Under the pieces are notes generated by a model that saw only the letters and a program-made list of their open reading frames with translations, was not told where the DNA came from and ran no database searches. Positions 1 to 10,142 of a DNA stretch of 64,000 bases are shown one piece after another; position 1 is the stretch's first letter, and every line of letters starts with the position of its first letter. The DNA is taken from positions 21,031,280-21,095,279 of the forward strand of contig NC_083605.1 in the NCBI RefSeq assembly GCF_029168945.1, read 5' to 3'. Source of the DNA: Cannabis sativa (taxonomy: Eukaryota > Streptophyta > Magnoliopsida > Rosales > Cannabaceae). A program made the position numbers and the translations under genes.

Positions 1-578
1 TATTTAAATTTTCAAGCTAAAGACTCCAGATGCCCTACCAACACAACACACTTACATGATCAAGTAATAACAACAATTACAGGTACACTTCATGTTCCTT
101 CAACTTACAGCAATTTCAATTTGCTCTGGAACACTCTAGTTTCTCTCTGGTCCTTCCAGTCCCCTTTGTTCATCCGCGTGATGTTCTCCGCCCCTTTCTC
201 TTCCCTCCTTCCCTCCATTACCCCTATCTAATCATTACAATACATTTATTGCCCTCTGCTCTCACCTCGGGCCAACAGTTGCATTTAATGGAGTATTAGA
301 GAACTCTAGGTTCTCCACCACCATGGCCTCAAATCTTACATTTAATAACCATCACTGTACTCAGGTGCTCTCACAAGAGATCATGAATAATCATGGTTTT
401 AGGATGCTATGGATTTGGGCTAGGCGAAAATAGGATCGATTTAGCATCTCCCTTCCTTCCAGAGGTCATTTCCTCCAAGTATTTTCTTCTCCTTTCTTTC
501 TATATAAAGGCCATAACTAAGGTTTATCTTTATCACACTTTTACCCACTATTTGCCACTATCTTCTTCTACTTTTTCC

Positions 579-1395
579 ATGCAACCAGCCATGAACACCA
601 ACCAGAACCCAGCAACCATTCTCTTCAACTCACAGCCGAAGAAGCCCTGATCCATGATTTTGATCATGTTTCAATCCACCCCGAAAACCAACCTGATTCC
701 TACTGCCTAGTGGTTAAGATTTTGACCCCCAAAACCCCAAAACCGGATTGGATTGGCAATGCTATGAAAGATGCTTGGATTGCCCGCTTTCCTCTTACCT
801 TCACAGATTATCACTCTGGTCTGTTTTTGGTTCGTTTTGGCTGTGAAGGGGATGAAAGACGTGTCATGGAAGGCCAACCTTGGCACTTCGACCGTTCCCT
901 CATGCTTTTTGCCATTCTTGATGGTTTTGACACCTTTCTCCCAAACCAACTCTGATACATCCCTCTCTAGCTACAAGTTCATTTCATCCCTTTTCGCAAT
1001 AGTGTCATGGCCTGGCTCATTTCATTGCTGATACCATCGGGGATCTCATTGAAGTACACCTTGCTTCTCTATATGATTCCATCACACTGTTCATGAGAAT
1101 TCGTGTTCTTCTTGATACCACTAAACCTTTGTTTCGTTGTATGAACATCCATTTCAGGAAACTTTCCCTCACTAAATGGGTGAAATTCCAATGTGAAGGT
1201 CTACAAAACTACTGCTATAACTGTGGAAAGCTCGACCATACCTTCAATTGGTGTGAAAATTTCCTTCACTACTGTGTTACCCATGCCCATCCCCCATCCT
1301 TTAGTTATAAGGATGTCCTTAGAGCCCCTGCCAAATCTTTCTACAAGAAAAGTATTTTTGAACTGTCCAACTCAACCCCATTCGAAGAAATCTAA
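579..1395 (+). pseudogene. LINE ORF1: nucleic-acid-binding protein with DUF4283-like region and zinc knuckle, frameshifted
   Basis: ORF1 of the LINE, which in the family coats the element RNA. A plausible ATG lies at 579, but that frame stops near 650. The conserved text runs one frame away from about 610 to 955, with an AEEALIHDFDHVS-like segment then LVVKIL and QPWHFDRSLMLFA, typical of DUF4283 in plant LINE and gag-like proteins. A second shift near 955-1020 leads into 1021-1395, which carries the end of the domain (MRIRVLLDTTKPLFR) and a CCHC knuckle at about 1213-1254 (C-x2-C-x4-H-x4-C, CYNCGKLDHTFNWC). The frame ends at 1395. At least two frameshifts make it a pseudogene. Motifs are seen; the role is known for the family. 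Confidence 0.8.
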
Positions 1396-1873
1396 TCACT
1401 CAACAATGTCACTAGCCAAAGTCTTCAAGATGCCGTGGATCAATCTTTGGTCCTTAGTATTGCTAACACTGGTTAATACCACGACCACCATGAACCCATC
1501 CTCTCCACTTCCCTTTAATCCCTCTGACCAGCTCCCCTAAACCTCTCCCTCTCTTCTAGCCTCAGTTTTCAACTCCATCACCTGCCCAATCAACTCCAGC
1601 CCTATAATAACTTCCACTGTCCTCATCTCTACCTCTCAAGGTAAAGCACCCATGTACCCTGAATCTACCAGGGTAAACTCTAAAACTCCCCCAGAACCAA
1701 TCCATCTCAGAGCCCGTGTTGCTCATCTCAACATTTCTGGTTCTAAAAGGACCTACACTCGACAAAGCTCTCAAGTTGGTACTTCAGTGAGGAATACCCT
1801 GAAGAGAGCCCGATCCTCAAACTCAGACTTTTTTGTTGTTCAATCTGTTTTTGATACTGATGAACAGGGAAAA

Positions 1874-3017
1874 ATGAGTCTCTTAAGTTGGAATGCTCAT
1901 GGATTGGGGATTCTCGAGCATTCCAAAACCTCTCCCTTCTGGTGCAACAACATTGACCTCAGATTCTCTTTGTGATGGAGACTAAACTGGCTGTTAATAG
2001 TAGTATCTTGTTTAAGGCTAAATTGTCTTTTGATAATGTCTTTGAGGTGCCTAGACAAGGCTTAGGAGGGGGTCTGTTTCCTTTTTGGAATGATGTAGTC
2101 AATGTTCATGTTTTATCTCACTCTCTGTACCACATTGACTGTAATGTTACTAATGATAATAATAAAATGTATCATTTATCTTGCTACTATGGCTCTCCTT
2201 ATGTTCACAATCAAGAGGATTCTTGGATCCTTTTGCATCGTCTTTTTGATAATGCCCCCTCTTCCCCTTGGATTATAATTGGTGATTTTAATGATTAATT
2301 AGGTTTCAATGATAAAAGTAGCCCCAATCCCCCTCATTCCCATGCTATGATCAACTTCCAAAATTTTATCACTAAATTTGATTTACACCCTTTCCCTTTG
2401 TGGGAAATCGTTTCACCTGGAAGCATGGCCAAATTCGTAAAAGACTTGAAGGTATAGTTAGTAAAGACTGGGATAACCTCTTCCCGATGGCTAACATTGT
2501 TCACCTTCCCTTCTACGGCTCTGATCACAGAGCCATCAAAGTGGAGTGTGATCCTACCCCTTATCTATGTCAACAGGCCAATCGTTTTTTTTTTAAATCA
2601 TTGGCTTATTGACCCTGATTTCTCTCATCTTATGACAAAGAGTTGGCCTAACAATCCAAATAATAGTAGCCCTGAGATCTCCTTGCATTCTTTTCTTAGT
2701 CTGCATAATACTTGTCTTAACAATCTTAAAAGTTGGAACCAATCCAAAAATAATATCCGCCAAAGAATAAAGAGTATCCAAAACCAAATCGAGGCTACTC
2801 ACAGCAACTCTAATTTGTCCTCTGATGACATTGCCACTGCCAATCGTCTCCAATCCACCATGGATACTCTTCTTTTAAAAGAGGAGGTTTTTTAGAAACA
2901 AAGGTCCAGGGTCAACTGGCTCAATGATGGGGATAAGAACACTAAATACTTTCATAACCCCGCTTATTCCAGGAGAATAAACAACACCATAAAGTCTCTT
3001 ACCCTGGATGATAGTTT
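1874..3017 (+). pseudogene. LINE ORF2, 5' part: apurinic-type endonuclease and linker, broken
   Basis: N-terminal part of ORF2. It opens with MSLLSWNAHGLG, the usual start of plant LINE endonucleases, and shifts frame almost at once. METKL (1975 on) and the catalytic GDFND (about 2281-2298) follow, then a TAA stop, a frame change, and YGSDHRAIKV near 2514-2535, the conserved SDH motif of exonuclease-endonuclease-phosphatase folds. Another frame change near 2595 leads to the linker with [18 protein letters not shown] (2905-2960), the standard motif just before the RT domain. The frame reaches ...SLTLDDS and is cut at 3017 by Copia A. It resumes in the correct phase at 6865 if the Copia and one 5-bp repeat are removed. 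Confidence 0.82.
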
Positions 3018-4912
3018 TGTTGGAATTTATTTTACCAGGATCTTAGATCTACTCACAAGTATGTTGATTAACACCCTAAATATGAACTTTCTAAAACGAT
3101 GAATTAAACACGTATAAAGTTTAAGAAACCTTACATTGGGTGCAGCGAAACATAATGACTCCTTCCGTTCAGATATCTAACCCTTGATTCCTTTCTGTAG
3201 CAGAGCATTATCAATATCTGAACCTGGATCTCTTTCTCTGAATCTTTGATGCTGAAACTCCTTCTTGTTGAAAGTCTTTCTTCACGATCTTCCTCACTAT
3301 GATTGAGGTATCACTTGCTGTGTGTGGGAACTACTCTCACACTAAGATTTTTGAAATTGAAGAGGGAAGGAGAAAGAGAAGGGTCAGCCAAAGATAGGGA
3401 GAGAGAAGGCTCAGTTTTTTCTGAATCAGAAGTGTAGAAATTTAAGTGTAAATTTCCTGAAGCCTTCACTATCTATTTATAGCATTCCACTAGGGTTAGG
3501 TTTGAATTATTTGGCATTAAAATAATGAAAAAATCAGTTTAAATTTCCTACAAAAGTGGCTGGCCCTATACAAGTGGATTTGGGCCTCACTTTTTGTAAT
3601 TTTGCTGTTTTATCTTTTCTGCATCTGATTTTCTCAAAAACGCCAATTTTCTAATTCAACCATTTAAATGCCGATTCTAACTATTTAATAACTATAAATA
3701 ATTATTAAATAATATTGTCATTTATCATATTTATTAATTGAACCATACAAAGTATCATAATTAACAAATATGCCCCTATTAACTCTTTCTTTACAATTTC
3801 GCCCTTACTTAGTGAAAAATTCACAAATAGACATAGTCTAATTTGAGAATTATAATTGATTAATCAAAACCAATTACATGAGTCTTACAAGCAATATTAT
3901 CTCAACTAGTGGGGGGACCATGGGTCTATATAACCGAGCTTCCAATAAGTAGATCAAGAATTTAGCACTAAAATTCACAAACTTATTAATTCTTCGTTGA
4001 ATCCACGCATAGAACTTAGAATTGCACTCTCAGTATATAGAATGCTCTATATGTTCCACCATATAGACACATCATTAGTTATCCATTGTTATAATCCTAA
4101 TTTGATCAATGATCCTCTATATGAATGATCTACACTGTAAAGGGATTAGATTACCGTTACACCCTACAATGTATTTTATCCTTAAAACACTTGACCCCGT
4201 ATAAATGATATTTCAGCTTATGTGAAATGAGTACTCCACCATTTATGTTCGTTTGGTCAAGCTCGAAGGAGATCATCCTTTGCTTATTATTCGCTAGATA
4301 GAAGCTATAGATTCCATGTTTATGATAGCGCTCCCACTCAATTGCACTACCGTGTTCCCAAAATGTACGTATCACCCTGACCTAAAAGTAGGCTTAACTA
4401 ACAAATCAAAGAACACGAATAGCCTTTCAAGATTGAGCCTAATCATATCAGGATTAAGATCATTTGATCTAGGATCAACTAGGCGATATTGACTTGAATA
4501 GATATTACGGCAAGTTTAATAAATCTAAGTCAAAGTTCAATATCGGTCCCTTCCGATGCATACTCCATGCATCCAACCTGAGCTTTACTTTAACCAATGT
4601 TCTGGAAAGAACATAGTATTTCTCCAAATACAAGTAAACTCTTGTTGTAGATTATCATATTAGTAAAACCCTATGTCTGATAAATCTAGGAAACTTTATT
4701 CACATAGTCATGTTTACTTTCCAATGTGTTGACGGCACAATAAACAGGATCAAGTATGTGAAAAGGGTTTCAGATGAATTCATACATTATGTACGTATAA
4801 TCATGAAATAAATCATGTGAACCATGCAAACTTAAATGTTATTTCTGATCTATATTAATAAGTAAATGTGATTATATTGAAATGAGTTTTATTTAGGGCA
4901 TAAAACCCAACA
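3018..4912 (-). repeat. Copia A 3' LTR (minus-strand element), complete
   Basis: A 1,895-bp LTR. On the plus strand it begins TGTTGGAATTTATTTTACC and ends GGGCATAAAACCCAACA, so the ends are TG...CA with short inverted termini TGTTGG/CCAACA. It closely matches the solo LTR at 59227-61120. On the minus strand a TATA box (CTATAAATAG) lies at 3473-3482, with the leader towards lower coordinates. Confidence 0.9.
3473..3482 (-). promoter_or_regulatory. TATA box of Copia A LTR promoter
   Basis: CTATAAATAG on the minus strand, in the position expected for the U3/R border and conserved at 59681-59690 in solo LTR G. Inferred from sequence only. Confidence 0.5.
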
Positions 4913-6581
4913 AACTCCCACCTGCACTAATATAAAACAAAAAAGTGCGTTTCAAATAATCTCAACACCTTGATATACAAATCAAGTGTAGTAGTAGTAA
5001 ACTCCTCGTAATAGGATCTGAAAGGTTGAATTAACCACAACCTTTTCTCCACCATTACTCTTCCTTTAATCACAAAATCATTGATAATGTGAAATTCCTC
5101 TCTATATGTCTACTCTCTTGGGATACTGGATTCTATATCTTTGGCAACTACTTTTGGTTAATCAGGAAATTAACACTAGTAGTTTAAGGCAATTTGGAAT
5201 GATGCCAAAAATGTATAGAACTTTCCTTAGACTGAATAAGTACCTTTCCTGCAGCTTTAACAATCAGTCTCTCTCTGGTAAACCTAGAGACTTCAGATAG
5301 GTTTTTACACTTCTCCAAAATCACTATTCCACCCCCAGAGGAACCACCATCTTATCAGAAATATTTACTAGCACAAAGGCAAATTTCGAAATCTGATATG
5401 GTGTAGTCTAAGAGTTTTAAACACACCCTTATAGACTAACATATAGTTCCTCTTCTTAATCTTAAGATTTACTTGATTGTCTTCCAATGTTCTTCTCCTG
5501 GATTAATCTGATACCTACTCATTACTCCCACTCAACAGCAGGTGTCTGGTCTAAGGCATACAAAAGTATATCTAAGACCTCTCACTGTTGATATAAGAAA
5601 TTCTTTCATGGCTTTATCTTTTCTGGAATAGTTGAGAATTTTCCTTAGATAAATAAAATCTATACCTAAGAAGTTGTGAAGCCTCTATAGATTGCCATTA
5701 GAAAGAAAACGCTTCAGCATCTTACTAAAGTAAGTTGCTTGCATTAGAGTAAGTAATTACCAGGTATACCACAAGCCATAGGTTTAGATAAACTCAAACC
5801 TATAATACTAGGAACAGGAAGTTTGTTAAGTCCATTGAATTGACTTATAAACGAAAATTTCCTTTTATGTCCTTGTAATAGAAAACTTTAGGTTACTCCA
5901 TGTGAATGGATTAAACCATAGTTCTATTGGCTTTCTTCTTAGTTTCTTATCTTGACAATCCATTACTTGTTTAAACTCAGAATGGATTTTAATCACTAGT
6001 GTCTCCCAAGTCATAAGAAGGTGAGTTCCTAGAAACTCTCCCACTACGACAAGGTACCGTGAATTATGTCTAAGAAAACTAAATGGTATTAACCCCTTTG
6101 GTTGTGACAAGACAGCAGAGGCAGTGGAATCATCATATGTCAAATAAGATGATAGAACACTTTTGGAATCAAGAATTAAATATCTCCTTTATTTGCTAGT
6201 TGTTTTTCAGACTTAGTCATTTTCTTAGAAAAGTAGTATTTGTTTGAACAAACACTTTCTTATCTATTGACAATGGGATGGTCCACCCCTAATCACTTAG
6301 AATAGCTAACAAACCATGGTTAACAGTTCTAGCTTTTCTTAAAATTTTAATTAGGTCATCCATGAATCTAGTAATGATTTACATTAAGTATACAACCATT
6401 ACATCATTCTGAAATTGTATTACCATAAAAGGAATTAGGCAACGACTAGTAACTAATCATCAACATGCGACTCGAAATTTCTGGGGAGGTAAGCTTGGAT
6501 ATAATTCAAAAATCAATTTAATGATCTTTGAACTGCATATCTACTAACTATTTCTCCACCCCTATCAGTTCGCAAGATCTT
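4913..6581 (-). pseudogene. Copia A pol 3' end: RT/RNase H remnant
   Basis: Minus-strand translation of this stretch gives broken but recognisable Copia pol C-terminal text. From 5' to 3' on the minus strand: an INPGEEHWKTIK segment (RT/RNase H junction, about 5500-5550), a GGG(V)VVWRSVK-like piece near 5325-5350 (SGSVF...VVWRSVKQ in intact elements), and a VVAKDIESSIPRE...YREEFHIINDF piece at about 5070-5160, the counterpart of the family's KEPRSHKRGKHIERKYHLIREIV. Stops and shifts are frequent. A polypurine tract (minus strand AGTGGGAG) directly abuts the LTR at 4912/4913. Everything upstream in pol and gag is missing. Copies D and F carry the same region. Confidence 0.75.
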
Positions 6582-6859
6582 TAAACTCTTGTTGTAGATT
6601 ATCATATCAGTAAAACCCTATGTCTGATAAATCTAGGAAACTTTATTCAGATAGTCATGTTTACTTTCCAATGTGTTGACGGCACAATAAACAGGATCAA
6701 GTATGTGAAAAGGGTTTAAGATGAATTCATACATTATGTACATATAATCATGAAATAAATCATGTGAACCATGCAAGCTTAAATGTTATTTCTGATCTAT
6801 ATTAATAAGTAAATGTGATTATATTGAAATGAGTTTTATTTAGGGCATAAAGCCCAACA
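6582..6859 (-). repeat. Copia A 5' LTR, truncated to its U3 end
   Basis: Matches about 4635-4912 of the other LTR and ends CCCAACA. The internal sequence runs into it within the shared string TTAAACTC, so the missing gag, most of pol and most of this LTR were probably lost in one short-homology deletion. Confidence 0.85.
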
Positions 6860-8229
6860 AGTTCGACTGTTACTACCTTCCCTGCTATTTGTGCCACTTT
6901 TGTTGACTTTTACACTAGTCTCTTTACCTCTACTGTTGTTGACATGGCCTCTATCAACACTGTCCTGTAGGGAATTACTCGATGTATTACCCCTGATCAA
7001 TTTTATTTTCTTAGCAAGGACTTTGACTTCTCTGAAGTCAAGTCATCTCTTTTTCAAATCTCGGGGGATAAGGCTCCTAGTCTCGATGGACTCAATCCCC
7101 TTTTTTACCAAAAGAACTGGCACATTCTGGGTCACTCTTTTGGCCATGCTGTTCTTGATGTCCTAAACAAGGGTGCTAGCATTTCTTCCATCAATGCGAC
7201 TTACCTTGTTCTTGTCCCTAAGAAAAGTAATGCTACCAAAGTCCGTGATTTCAGGCCCATTAGCCTTTGCTCGACCATTTACAAGGTTGTGGCCAAATCA
7301 ATTGCTAATAGGCTTAAAACTGTCCTTACTTCTCTCATTTCGCACAACGAAGGTGCTTTCCTTAGCAATCGCATCATCGTCGACAATATTCTTATTGCTA
7401 ATGAGGTTAACAATTCAATCAATGGTCATAAGAATGACAAAGTGGGTTGGGCTGCTCTTAAGCTCGATATGGAGAAAGCATTCGACAAAGTTGAATGGGG
7501 TATTATCGAACATATCCTTCTCCATTTTGGCTTCCCAAGTTGTTTTGTGTCTCTGATTCTTAGGTGTGTTCCACCATTTCCTTTAAGATCTGTATCAACT
7601 AGGGTATTTCTTGCCCCATCACTTTTTCAAGGGGAATTAGACAGGGGGATCCCCTGTCCCCTTATCTTTTTCTCCTGGTTGCTGAAGGCCTATCTGCTAT
7701 CATTCGCTCAAAGGAGCAGGCCAGTCTATTTAAAGTTGTCTCTATTTGTCGTTCGGTTCCTTCTATCTCTCACCTCCTCTTCGCGGATGACAGTCTCTTG
7801 TTTACCCATGTTAGTCATCGCAGTAGTCATTCTATCCATGACGTTCTTACCACCTACAATAAAGCCACCGGTCAATCTATCAATTTTGCTAAATCCTCTA
7901 TTCTTTTCTCACCCAATACCTCACCCCAGGATAAAAGTTCCTTTCTCTCCTCCCTTGGAATGGTTGACAAACCTTTTATTGACACCTATTTAGGTGTTCC
8001 ACAATATTTTTCTAGATCCAAGAAATCCTCTTTTCATTTTATTCTCCAAAGAGCCAGCAGTAAACTTAGCATCTGGAATTCCAAGCTCTTTTCTAAAGCA
8101 GGCAAAGAGATTCTGTTAAAAGTGGTAATCCAAGCAATTCCTTCATATGTAATGTATTATTATAAAATCCTTCAGTCGATTTGTAAGCAGTTGGAAAAGC
8201 TTATGGCTAATTTCTGGTGGGGGTGCTAA
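6860..8229 (+). pseudogene. LINE ORF2, reverse transcriptase domain, broken
   Basis: After the Copia insertion ORF2 continues STVTTFPAICATFVDFYTSLF. RT blocks follow: SGDKAPSLDGLNPLFYQ (about 7063-7113), LVPKKSNATKVRDFRPISLC (about 7210-7270), NEGAFLSNRIIVDNILIANE (about 7345-7405), KLDMEKAFDKVEWG (catalytic Asp, about 7460-7500), RGIRQGDPLSPYLF in a shifted frame (about 7635-7680), and HLLFADDSLLF (the FADD form of YxDD, about 7770-7800). It then runs through DTYLGVP to LMANFWWG, ending at a stop at 8227. Reading needs at least three frame changes plus stops. Catalytic residues are still visible but the protein could not be made. Confidence 0.88.
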
Positions 8230-9762
8230 AGGTTAAAATAAGTCTAAAATTCACTGGAAGTCCTAGCACAATCTCTGCAAATCCAAATTCTTTGGGGGTC
8301 TCGGTTTCAGGTCTATAATTCATCATAATCAGGCTATGCTTGCCAAGCAAGCTTGGAGGGTCTTTCAGCATCCTTCTTCCCTTCTTGCTACTCTCTTAAA
8401 GGCTAAATACTTTAAACACAATGACTTCCTCCAAGCCTCCTTGGGTCACTCTCCTTCCTTTTCTTGGAGAAGTCTTATTTGGGGTAGAAATCTTCTTTTA
8501 AAGGGCCTTGTCTAAAAGATTGGGGATGGTAAATCCATTTCTACGCTTAGCCCAAATTGGTGGCCAGGTTACACTAACCCCTGCTATAAAGATGATTCCC
8601 AGCCTCCTGAGAACAATGTCTCTTATTTTATCAATGATAATGGTTCTTGGGATCTCCACAAACTCAACTCTTATTTTGATAAGGATATGATTCAGTCCAT
8701 CCTAGCCATACCTACTAATCCCTCTTCTAAGGGCTATCTCATTTGGGGACATGACTCCTCGGGTATTCTTACGGTTAATTTTGCTTACCACCTAGCCAAT
8801 TCTCATCATTCCTCCCCTTCTTCCTCCAACCCCAACACTCTCAAATGCTGGTGGAAATCTAACTGGTCCTCCAACACCCCCCCTAAAATTAAACACTTCA
8901 TTTGGAAAGTATTCTATCATCTTCTACCTTCCAATCTTAACCTTTTCTCTAGAAGAGCCCTTGATAATCCTTACTGTATTCTCTGTTTGAACAAAGTGGA
9001 GTCCAATTCTCATTCTCTCCTAGAGTGTTCCAGAGCAGGTAAGTTTTGGAAGAACACAAGTTTTTTTGACCTTTACAAGAATAACAAACACTGTGACATA
9101 AAAGAATAACTTTTGAGAGATTTTCAAAATTTTTTCAAACATGAACTTTGGACTTTCTATGGTATTTTATGGGCTATATGGAATAACCGTAACTAGACAA
9201 TTTTTTACAGATAAGAAGCCTAACGATCAAGAAATAGAACCTTTTATTCATTCTTATTTGCAGGAATATAATGAAGCTCAAACTAAAGTTCTTCCGGTCC
9301 TAAAGTTTTCCCAAGGCAGCTCTTCAACAAACATCACCATTGAATCTTTCCAACCCCCTCTGGCTTTTACAAGCTCAGTGTCGATGCAACCACTCAAAGA
9401 AAGACCAACAAGCAGGGTTTTGGAGCTGTAGTGCAAGACCGTAACAGGCAAATCATAGCAGGTTTCTATTCATCCACCGTCTCTTGTACACAACCTATTT
9501 TTGCTGAAGCTGAAGCTCTCTCAAGAGCCTTGACCTGGTGTTCAGTGGTCAAGTTTCCAATTGGGCTTATTGTTTTGGATTGTCAAGTGCTCATTAACAA
9601 AATAATCCAAAGGCAGCATAACTTCTCTGCTCTTTTCGATAGAGTTTGTCCTCTTTGTCTCTCTTTCCTAATGCATTCATCTGTTTCATTCCTGGGAGCC
9701 TCAACATCTTGGCGCATAACCTCGCACAACAGGCATTAGGAACTAATGAAGAGGTCATCTAG
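8230..9762 (+). pseudogene. LINE ORF2, 3' part: zinc-binding RT-associated region and RNase H, broken
   Basis: Downstream of RT, IHWKSW...[10 protein letters not shown]...[11 protein letters not shown] (about 8250-8360) and the zf-RVT region with CWWKSNWSSNTPPKIKHFIWK (about 8846-8910) and CILC...HSLLECSRA (about 8978-9040) are typical of plant LINEs. After a further break, YKLSVDATT...GFGAVVQDRNRQIIAGF...AEAEALSRALTWC (about 9368-9545) is an RNase H domain of the type fused to plant L1 ORF2. The likely natural stop is TAG at 9760-9762, after a last frame change near 9680. Several stops and shifts are present. Confidence 0.82.
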
Positions 9763-9823
9763 AACATCTGTGTTTCCTTTTCTTAGCTCCTGCTCCCTCT
9801 CTTTGCAGCAGCTTTGTATTTTC

Positions 9824-9841
9824 AAAAAAAAAAATAAAAAA
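9824..9841 (+). repeat. LINE poly(A) tail
   Basis: An 18-bp A run with a single T, directly after the LINE 3' UTR. It marks the 3' end of the retrotransposed copy. Confidence 0.75.
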
Positions 9842-9848
9842 CTAAAGA

Positions 9849-10137
9849 ATCATTAAAAATAATTATTATTGATGCAATTTTATAGTGGGGTTTGAATATC
9901 CAAAAAGAATATTAAGAAAATTGCATTAAAACATCAAAGTATAAGAATAATAATGAACATGACTATAGTTATTTAAATACACGATATATGTATTTATTGT
10001 TCATCATTCCCTACAAAGAATGATACGAATTGAATTCAATTACTTTTAAAGAGTGTTCGTATTCTATATATTAGTCATGTTATTATACATTGTTATTACT
10101 TACAATGTTTATATTAGAAATTATTGCATGTGACATA
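9849..10137. other. AT-rich spacer between LINE and Gypsy/Cassandra compound
   Basis: No gene is seen. It holds an inverted pair ATGCAATTTT/AAAATTGCAT (about 9872 and 9917) and a second pair around AATAATGAACAT/TTGTTCATCATT. It was contiguous with 24892 on before the compound inserted. Confidence 0.6.
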
Positions 10138-10142
10138 TATTA

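Larger units (their letters stand above)
3018..6859 (-). mobile_element. Copia long-LTR element, copy A, internally deleted, inserted in the LINE
   Basis: A minus-strand Ty1/Copia copy. The left terminal repeat (3018-4912) is full length. The internal part (4913-about 6581) is the 3' end of pol. The right terminal repeat survives only as its last ~278 bases. Flanks are AGTTT (3013-3017) and AGTTC (6860-6864), a 5-bp target repeat with one mismatch. Removing element plus repeat restores the LINE reading frame. The family's long (~1.9 kb) TG...CA LTRs and the purine-rich AAGTGGGAG next to the LTR on the minus strand resemble Angela/BARE-type Copia. That lineage call is inference. Confidence 0.85.
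24..9841 (+). mobile_element. L1-type LINE retrotransposon, degenerate, split by a Copia insertion
   Basis: A non-LTR retrotransposon in the usual plant L1 order: a pyrimidine-rich 5' leader (about 24-578), ORF1, ORF2 with endonuclease, reverse transcriptase and RNase H, then a short A-rich tail at 9824-9841. The start is uncertain. CTAAAGA occurs at 17-23 and again at 9842-9848, right after the tail, so it may be the target-site duplication; seven bases in AT-rich DNA is weak support. The copy cannot move: both ORFs contain several frameshifts and stops, and Copia copy A (3018-6859) sits between the endonuclease/linker part and the RT part of ORF2. The domain order is seen in the translation; the L1-clade assignment is inference from the motifs. 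Confidence 0.85.

Noticed and set aside
4157..4375. Frames of 60-90 codons repeated in the Copia LTRs (also 14332, 14524, 22702, 22996, 60461)
   Set aside because: They recur because the LTR recurs, lie on either strand, and show no domain.
17..9848. CTAAAGA pair as firm LINE target repeat
   Set aside because: Only seven bases in AT-rich DNA and the 5' end is not otherwise fixed; kept as a possibility only.
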